The position numbers were made by a program, and so were the translations under genes. Positions 12,064-17,188 of a stretch of DNA of 17,188 nt are shown here, piece after piece. The stretch is taken from positions 1 to 17,188 of the forward strand of contig JBDREF010000386.1 in assembly GCA_043820045.1 (NCBI GenBank), in the 5' to 3' direction. A model generated the notes under the pieces. That model ran no database searches and was not told the origin of the DNA. It saw only the letters and a program-made list of their open reading frames with translations. Source of the stretch: JBDREF01 sp043820045. GTDB lineage: Bacteria > Planctomycetota > Phycisphaerae > Sedimentisphaerales > Anaerobacaceae. Each line of letters begins with the position of its first letter. The stretch's first letter is position 1.

Positions 12064-13002
12064 ATGAGCGATACAAGAGCAAATCGGAGAAGCGGCGGGC
12101 CGAAAGCTTACCTCGCCGCGTTCGGCACGAGCTTGCCGAGTCTGGCCGCGTCCAGTATTACGTGGTCAAACAATGAGATCCAGACGATCACCCCTGCCGG
12201 AACGTGGACGAGCGGGACGTATACGCTCGAAGTGACGTATGCGGACGGCTCGTCCGAGACTACGGCGGTTATCGCGCTGGATGCGGATGCGGCTACGATC
12301 AAGGCCGCACTTGCCGCACTCGACGGATTGACGGCGGCAGACCTGACCGTCACGGGCGGCCCTCTGAATGCGACAGGGCCAATTGTACCCGTCGTCATCA
12401 CGTTTGGCGGTGCGTATGCGAACACTAACATGGCCCTTGTGCAAATCGACGTGACGCTCATCGTCGGCGGCGGTACGGCCACCGTGGCGGAAACGGCACA
12501 GGGCCGCTTGTGGGCGGAACTCCCGGACGTGGTCGGCGGCGCGAAGGTGAAGCCGCTCCATAAGACGGAAGACCACCGGTCCGCGTGGTCCGAGTGCAAG
12601 ACGGATTCCAACACCGTTGAGATCGGGTTCGACGAGCTCGCCTTGATCATCAAAGAAACCGACCTCGACGCATTCAACCTCGGCTTGTCCGCCGCGCTGA
12701 ATGTGTTGACCCCAGCGGGCGCCGGTCAGGTCTCCTTGCAGACGCTGACGCAGCCGAGCATCGCCGATGCCGACGCCTCGCTGTACGCCATTGCCCTGGT
12801 CTACCAGGGGCCAATGGGTGACGAGGGCTGGGGCCAGGTGCATCACTACTTCCGGTGCAAGCGCCTCATGACTGGCGACTTCACGGCAGAGGCCGGGAAG
12901 GTCCGGACGCTCGGCCTCACGTGGGAAGTCATGGGCGATGCCACGAACAACAGCGGCAAGTGTCGCAAATTGTTCGAGTACATCTCGGCGGCCACGAGCT
13001 AA
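12064..13002 (+). CDS. Major tail (tube) protein with inserted Ig-like domain
   Basis: Start ATG 12064 behind AAGGAG; a TTG at 12028 is inside hairpin 2 and lacks a ribosome site. 312 aa. Residues about 31-147 form a repeat-type beta module (TYTLEVTYADGSSETTAVI, LDADAATIKAALAALDGL, DLTVTGGPLNATGP, VPVVITFGGAYANTN), known as an added domain in phage surface proteins. The rest (EIGFDELALIIKETDLDAFN, ALVYQGPMGDEGWGQVHHYF, GDFTAEAGKVRTLGLTWEVM) matches a tail-tube fold. The protein assembles into stacked hexamers forming the tail tube; the extra module probably decorates its outside. Position before the chaperone pair supports the call. Confidence 0.85.
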   Translation: MSDTRANRRSGGPKAYLAAFGTSLPSLAASSITWSNNEIQTITPAGTWTSGTYTLEVTYADGSSETTAVIALDADAATIKAALAALDGLTAADLTVTGGPLNATGPIVPVVITFGGAYANTNMALVQIDVTLIVGGGTATVAETAQGRLWAELPDVVGGAKVKPLHKTEDHRSAWSECKTDSNTVEIGFDELALIIKETDLDAFNLGLSAALNVLTPAGAGQVSLQTLTQPSIADADASLYAIALVYQGPMGDEGWGQVHHYFRCKRLMTGDFTAEAGKVRTLGLTWEVMGDATNNSGKCRKLFEYISAATS

Positions 13003-13018
13003 GAGAAACCGGAAATGC

Positions 13019-13042
13019 GCGGGAGGCTTCGCGGCTTCCCGC
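13019..13042. promoter_or_regulatory. Hairpin after the tail-tube gene
   Basis: GCGGGAGGC (13019-13027) pairs with GCTTCCCGC (13034-13042), one G-U, loop TTCGCG. No T-run. Its 5' half, GCGCGGGAGGC (13017-13027), repeats the sequence at 12030-12040. Confidence 0.75.
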
Positions 13043-13065
13043 CCTAACCGCAATGAAGGAGCGAC

Positions 13066-13476
13066 ATGCCCGAGAAGACCGATACAAATATCCTGATCGA
13101 GGACGGCAAGATCATGCTGCCGTTTGGTGGGAAAGCCGTCGAGGTCCGCGCGCTGACAATCGAGAAGTCAGTTGCATGGGTCAAGGAAGTCAAGAATGCT
13201 TGGTTCACACAAGCAAAGATCAACGCCGACGCGCGGGGCATCGATATCAAAGGCAAGAAAGATGCGGACCTGATCAAGGAGTTCCAGGGCGCTATCGAGG
13301 CGGGCGCGGGCGGCGACATGATCATGATCCGCGATCTGCTTGTCAAGTATGGAATCCCCGCGAAGACCGTCAACGCCGGAACGGTTGATGAGATCCTTTC
13401 GGCCTTTGACAAATGCTATGCAACCGAAAACCCTACGCGGCGGTTCTGGCAAGCGGTGATGACGCCGCCGGCCTGA
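13066..13476 (+). CDS. Tail assembly chaperone, upstream (gpG-like) ORF
   Basis: 136 aa behind AAGGAG (13056-13061). It is a soluble, charged, mostly helical protein after a short beta start (ILIEDGKIMLPFGGKAVEV). In siphophages this gene encodes the chaperone that coats the tape measure before tube assembly, and a fraction of ribosomes shift -1 into the overlapping ORF to add a longer tail. Position between tail tube and tape measure and the overlap with the next ORF support this. Sequence similarity within the family is generally low, so the call rests mainly on synteny. Confidence 0.8.
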   Translation: MPEKTDTNILIEDGKIMLPFGGKAVEVRALTIEKSVAWVKEVKNAWFTQAKINADARGIDIKGKKDADLIKEFQGAIEAGAGGDMIMIRDLLVKYGIPAKTVNAGTVDEILSAFDKCYATENPTRRFWQAVMTPPA

Positions 13477-13703
13477 GCCAAGCGTTCGAGGTAATGGCGT
13501 CTGAGTACGGATGGGATCACGTCCATATCCGAGAACGGTTTACGCGCGCGCAACTGGACCTATACATCGAGCGGCTGAATGACCGCATACAGGCGCGCAA
13601 CGATGCGCAGAGCGGTAGAACGGGTTTTCAGGATTGCCGGGTTGACTTTGCGCAGGCCGGACGGAGTGGCGAGATAGAGCGCGTGTACGGCGGAGTGAAT
13701 TGA
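13413..13703 (+). CDS. Tail assembly chaperone, downstream (T) part, made by -1 frameshift
   Basis: This frame has no clear ribosome site before its first ATG (13413) and is in the -1 frame of the upstream ORF, open only from 13410 on. The well-conserved-looking part is GLSQAFEVMASEYGWDHVHI followed by RERFTRAQLDLYIERLNDRI, typical of the helical T domain. If the shift occurs at 13425-13431, the fusion is about 212 aa: 122 residues of the upstream product plus 90 from this frame (starting PYAAVLASGDDAAG). The ATG-initiated version is probably an artefact of ORF calling. Confidence 0.75.
   Translation: MLCNRKPYAAVLASGDDAAGLSQAFEVMASEYGWDHVHIRERFTRAQLDLYIERLNDRIQARNDAQSGRTGFQDCRVDFAQAGRSGEIERVYGGVN
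13425..13470 (+). promoter_or_regulatory. Candidate -1 programmed frameshift site
   Basis: Heptamer C GAA AAC (13425-13431, zero frame spaced), then a 6-nt spacer, then a stem pairing 13438-13444 with 13464-13470 (six G-C pairs plus one G-U). The A-site AAC to AAA slip is favourable; the P-site GAA to CGA is not canonical. It lies in the short window (13410-13476) where a -1 shift can join the two ORFs. Confidence 0.5.
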
Positions 13704-13704
13704 A

Positions 13705-14289
13705 ATGGCTGCTGAAATGGTGCGGATTTGTAAGCGTTGTGCGGTAGAAAAGCACATCGCTGATTTTCGTCCTCATAGACATTCATGCAAGGCATGTGAA
13801 CGTCAAGAGCATCGCGCATGGTTGATCAAAAATGCAGGGCACGTTATCTCTTATAAGCGCGCCTACCATGACAAGCACAAAAATGAGGAACGCACCTATA
13901 GAATAAAACGTTATTGGGAAAACAGGGAGGAATGCCTACTCAAAACCAGGGCCTATTCTCGTTCTGAAAAGGGGCGCGCGGCTTTCGCAAAATTCCGACA
14001 GACAGAGAAAGGCCACGCAAATATGAAGCGCGGACGGGCAAAGAGGAGATCGTTGTTTGCCGATATGCTTTGTACGTTAACAGCGGAAGACTGGGCCAAT
14101 ATTCTCCAAGAACATGACTTTCGATGTGCCTATTGTGGGCGTTCGTTTTCCGATGTATTAAGGCCAACGCAAGACCATGTTGTCCCTATTTCTTTGGGCG
14201 GAAATCACGCGGCAGAGAACATCGTACCCGCATGCGCATCTTGCAATAGTAGCAAGGGGAATCGTCCTCTAAAGAGGAGCGTTGCATGA
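13705..14289 (+). CDS. HNH endonuclease with N-terminal zinc ribbon
   Basis: 194 aa. The N terminus has a treble-clef/ribbon CxxC...CxxC (Cys9, Cys12, Cys28, Cys31). A long basic helical middle (residues 40-120) with repeated Lys/Arg probably binds DNA. The HNH nuclease is C-terminal: FRCAYCG (Cys141, Cys144), QDHVVPISLGG (Asp157, His158), ENIVPACASCNSSKGNR (Asn172, Cys177, Cys180, Asn181). This resembles homing-type HNH enzymes that insert between phage genes. It is more AT-rich than its neighbours and separates the chaperones from the tape measure, which are usually adjacent. Its 3' end supplies the ribosome site (GAGGAG) of the tape measure gene, with ATGA overlap. An ATG at 13720 is an alternative start. 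Confidence 0.88.
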   Translation: MAAEMVRICKRCAVEKHIADFRPHRHSCKACERQEHRAWLIKNAGHVISYKRAYHDKHKNEERTYRIKRYWENREECLLKTRAYSRSEKGRAAFAKFRQTEKGHANMKRGRAKRRSLFADMLCTLTAEDWANILQEHDFRCAYCGRSFSDVLRPTQDHVVPISLGGNHAAENIVPACASCNSSKGNRPLKRSVA

Positions 14290-17188
14290 GTATTTCAATC
14301 GGTGATGCGGTCCTCTATTTCAAAGGCGACCTGTCCAACCTGAATCAGGCCGCCGACGCTGCGCAAACCAAAATCCAGTCATCGATGCAGGCGATGACTT
14401 CCGCAACGCAGACGCTCGGAATTGGGTTTGCGGCTGTGGGCGCGGCGGTAGTCGGGGGCATGGGGCTTGCCGTCAAGGCCGCTGCCGACTTTGAGCAGAC
14501 CCTCAAGAACGCCGTATCGGTCACCGGGCAGACTGGTGCCGCAGCCGCCGACATGGAAGCTAAGATGTCCAAGCTGGCTATCACCTTGGGTCAGCAGACG
14601 GCATTTAGCGCCACGGAAGTTGCCGAGGCATTCTACGATTTGAATTCCAAGGGGTTCGACGCCGCCAGTATGAGCGTCGAACAACTCTTGCCGTTCCTTG
14701 ATTTGGCCTCTGCCACCCAGTCCAATTTGACCGATGCCACAGAGATCGTAACGTCTACCCTCCGCGGCTTTGGAATGACAAATAGCGACACGACTCGCAT
14801 TTCGGATGTACTCACGAAGGCCATCGGGTTATCCGCTGCAAATATGTCTAAGTTCGGCGAGTCGATGCCTATCGTGTCAGCTACGGCAAAAGCCGTCGGC
14901 GTATCATTCGAGGAGGTCTCGGCGAGTCTCGGCGTGCTCTATGACGCGGGTATTCAAGCGAGTGTATCGGCCACGGGCATGCGTAACATCATGCTGGATT
15001 TGACAAATGGTAGCCCGCTGCTGGACAAGGCGCTTCAAAAAAATGGGTTGACATTAGCGGACCTCGACATTAAGAATCGCGGGGTTGCCGGTGCGCTGAG
15101 AGTCATGATGGACGCGGGAATGTCCGCGACGGATATCATGGCGGCATTCGGTGATAGGAATGGTACGGTAGCGGCTACGCTTGCAACGAACTCCGAAAAA
15201 GTGAAGCAGTTTACCGGGGAACTGACTGAACACGCTGCGGGCGTTGCGCGGGCCACAGCCGCCATGCAGTTGGATACGCTGAGCGGTCAACTACAAATCA
15301 TGTGGGGTTCGCTCGAGACTGTAGCGATCTCGTTTGGCAAGGTTTTAATTCCGGCACTCACAGATACGGTATCGGTAATTACGCCCGTCCTGAATGCAAT
15401 CGTAGACTTTACCGGGGCATGGCCCAATCTGACTACGGCCATTCTGGTAGGCGTTGGCGTACTCGGAACGCTCTCTTTAACGCTTGGCGTTACGCTCCTT
15501 GCGGTAAAGCCCCTCATAACTACATGGCGCGCGCTGCACACGCTGTGGGTTGCTGGTCCTAAAATCATGGCGGCGGTGTCTTCCGGGTTTACCGTCATCA
15601 CGACGGCGGCAAGCACGGTAGTTTCCGGCATCGGTAGCATCATGACATCCGGGGCTTTGCTCGCGGCGGCTCCATGGATCATCGGCATCGGCGCGATTGC
15701 TATCGCTCTCGGGGCCATCGTTATTTCAGCCTATAAAACAAAACAGGCGTTTGATGAGCTTGCGGTAACGCAGACCAACCTTGATGCGAAAGAGAAAGAG
15801 TATGTCGAATCGCTCAAGGCGCACGGCGTAGAGATTGACGCGAACTCACTTAAGAACAAGGACTATAACGAACGATTGCTGGTATACCACGAGGCGGAAA
15901 AGACCAGTCAGGATGTCGTGTTCCGCGCGGCATTCGAGCATTACGCCAAGCGGGCCGAGACGGAGCAGGAGTTTGCACAGGGCCGCAACCTTCGTCTTAA
16001 CGAGAACATCAACGCCGAGCAGGCGGCATTCATCGTCAAGCAGGGATACTCAGCGGAATACCTTCGCCAGATCCTTATGTATGACAAAGAAAAAGTCGAT
16101 AAGCTACTCGAATCGTTGGGCTATGAAAAAGAGAGCATGATCGATACGACGAAAATCGCCGGTGCATTGGCGGAGGCATATGGAATGGTGGCAACGTCTG
16201 CCGAGGCCGCTGCTGCGGTCTTGGAACGGTTCGCCAAGTTGCCGCCTGAAATACACGAGAAGATCACTGATCTTACGGAAGACTACGCCGAGAAGTTGAC
16301 CGATGCCGCCGAGAAGACAACGGAGGCATTTGCGAAGGCGGCGCTTGACGTTCAGGATATTGAAGAAGACTGGGCTTATGCGCAACAGGAAATGTTCCAG
16401 GCGCATTCTCAGAACATCGATGATCTTGCGGGAGACTTAGGCCGCACGCTTGACGATCTGTACCAGAGCTTTTTCGAGAAACAGATCGAGACCTATAACT
16501 CGATGTATCAATTAGAACAGGATTTCCGCGACAAGTCGATTGACCGGGCCCAGGAATATCGCGATGATTCCGTAGACCTCGCATCCGATACGGCGAAGAA
16601 GAAAAAAGCGTTGCAGGAGAAGATCGACGCCGAGGAAGATGAAGAGAAAAAGAAGAAGCTCGAAAAGGAACTCAAAGATCTCGAAACGGAAACCGCATAC
16701 AAACAGTCGATAATCACGCGGGAGTACAAGGAAGAGCAGGCGCGGGCGGCCCGTGACCTCGCGCGCGCCGAGGAGCGGTTGCAGGCAAAACTCGCCGCAC
16801 AGGAGCAGGCGTTTCAGCAAGAGCTTGCGAAGGAGTACGAACGCAATCAGCGGAGGGCAGAGGAAGAGCAGCGAAGGTACGATGATTCCCTGGAAAAGGC
16901 TCAATATGCCATCGATGAGCGGCTCGAAAAGGAGCAGCGGAAAGAAGACGAAATATCCCGGCGCGAACAAAAGATGTTGGATGACATCTATGACTGGTAC
17001 GTAAAGTCATATGATAAGATCCTGGAAAAGACCGAGCTAACGTATGACGGGATTACTGAAGCACAGAATGAATCCAATATAGCAATGACCGAGTCCTTTG
17101 AAGACTACATCAACCATAGCCTTGATTGGCTGACTTACCAAACCGATACGACCGAAGTTGAAAGCGGCAAGCAGGAAAAGGCGGGCGT
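14286..17188 (+). CDS. Tail tape measure protein, 5' part (runs off the window)
   Basis: Open from ATG 14286 (GAGGAG at 14274-14279) to the window end: 967 residues without a stop. The N-terminal 300 residues match TP901-type tape measures: an AADFEQTLKNAVSVTGQTGA segment, TAFSATEVAEAFYDLNSKGF, and repeated Ala/Ser/Thr helices. Hydrophobic segments lie at about 380-408 (ILVGVGVLGTLSLTLGVTLL) and 463-482 (IIGIGAIAIALGAIVISAY), as expected for the part that enters the host membrane during DNA ejection. Residues about 730-900 are an extremely charged coiled coil (Lys/Glu/Arg/Gln). The protein sets tail length and is released at infection. A lytic domain, if any, would be beyond the edge. Confidence 0.95.
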   Translation, partial: MSISIGDAVLYFKGDLSNLNQAADAAQTKIQSSMQAMTSATQTLGIGFAAVGAAVVGGMGLAVKAAADFEQTLKNAVSVTGQTGAAAADMEAKMSKLAITLGQQTAFSATEVAEAFYDLNSKGFDAASMSVEQLLPFLDLASATQSNLTDATEIVTSTLRGFGMTNSDTTRISDVLTKAIGLSAANMSKFGESMPIVSATAKAVGVSFEEVSASLGVLYDAGIQASVSATGMRNIMLDLTNGSPLLDKALQKNGLTLADLDIKNRGVAGALRVMMDAGMSATDIMAAFGDRNGTVAATLATNSEKVKQFTGELTEHAAGVARATAAMQLDTLSGQLQIMWGSLETVAISFGKVLIPALTDTVSVITPVLNAIVDFTGAWPNLTTAILVGVGVLGTLSLTLGVTLLAVKPLITTWRALHTLWVAGPKIMAAVSSGFTVITTAASTVVSGIGSIMTSGALLAAAPWIIGIGAIAIALGAIVISAYKTKQAFDELAVTQTNLDAKEKEYVESLKAHGVEIDANSLKNKDYNERLLVYHEAEKTSQDVVFRAAFEHYAKRAETEQEFAQGRNLRLNENINAEQAAFIVKQGYSAEYLRQILMYDKEKVDKLLESLGYEKESMIDTTKIAGALAEAYGMVATSAEAAAAVLERFAKLPPEIHEKITDLTEDYAEKLTDAAEKTTEAFAKAALDVQDIEEDWAYAQQEMFQAHSQNIDDLAGDLGRTLDDLYQSFFEKQIETYNSMYQLEQDFRDKSIDRAQEYRDDSVDLASDTAKKKKALQEKIDAEEDEEKKKKLEKELKDLETETAYKQSIITREYKEEQARAARDLARAEERLQAKLAAQEQAFQQELAKEYERNQRRAEEEQRRYDDSLEKAQYAIDERLEKEQRKEDEISRREQKMLDDIYDWYVKSYDKILEKTELTYDGITEAQNESNIAMTESFEDYINHSLDWLTYQTDTTEVESGKQEKAG

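Noticed and set aside
15835..16140. Arg/Ser/Thr-rich + strand ORF inside the tape measure
   Set aside because: Out-of-frame shadow of the tape measure coding sequence.

Overview
The window is a stretch of a bacterial tailed-phage genome (Caudoviricetes) or a prophage. Nearly every gene is on the + strand and they follow the classical packaging, head, connector and tail order. A major tail protein, an overlapping G/GT-type chaperone pair and a long tape measure point to a long-tailed, probably siphovirus-like particle. The portal plus Mu-F/SPP1-gp7-like protein plus separate scaffold arrangement is SPP1-like. The DNA is GC-rich by eye. Start codons are ATG with some TTG and GTG, all behind AGGAG-type ribosome sites, so the host is bacterial, but the sequence does not name it. 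Both ends are cut: a radical-SAM gene at the left edge and the tape measure at the right edge.

Layout. 1-2048: end of a radical-SAM gene, then the large terminase, overlapping by 4 nt. 2045-3822: an unusual module between terminase and portal. It has a promoter, a candidate structured RNA, and two small genes embedded in five arrays of strictly 5-nt-spaced GAC triplets (GACNN)n. One gene is an unrecognised phage family with faint RAMP/Cas7 resemblance; the other is a winged-helix-like protein. It ends in a strong promoter facing the portal. 3850-7054: portal, minor head protein, two small ORFs and a HExxH zincin, mostly coupled by ATGA overlaps. 7055-7325: a 271-nt regulatory island with two promoters, a hairpin RNA carrying an anti-Shine-Dalgarno-like stretch, an 18-bp palindrome matching chromosomal parS, three direct repeats and an operator-like inverted repeat. 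7326-9511: scaffold, decoration protein and major capsid protein. 9593-12015: a signal-peptide-bearing protein, a small unknown and four connector/tail-completion genes. 12064-13703: major tail protein and the frameshifting tail chaperones. 13705-14289: an HNH endonuclease. 14286 to the end: tape measure.

How it works together. Terminase, portal, scaffold and capsid build and fill the head; adaptor, stopper, gp10-like and terminator proteins join it to the tail; tail tube, chaperones and tape measure build the tail. Four promoters with the same architecture (TTGACA, exactly 17 nt, TAnnnT) lie at 2045, 3794, 7065 and 7241. GC-rich hairpins without U-tracts follow the capsid gene and sit on both sides of the tail-tube gene, probably adjusting mRNA stability or dosage.

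The strongest candidates for something undescribed are (1) the GACNN arrays: 75 consecutive-register triplets, 72 of them exactly GAC, with all 16 dinucleotides used as spacers and paired arrays joined by related 30-nt linkers. The spacing is like that of TRAP protein RNA targets, but the triplet differs. (2) The candidate RNA at 2080-2197, whose two stems interleave like a pseudoknot and whose 3' part can pair with the terminase start codon. (3) A perfect parS-like palindrome with no parA or parB in the window. No stretch longer than 300 bases is without a gene; the four largest gaps (2049-2336, 2907-3083, 3594-3849, 7055-7325) are all annotated below.
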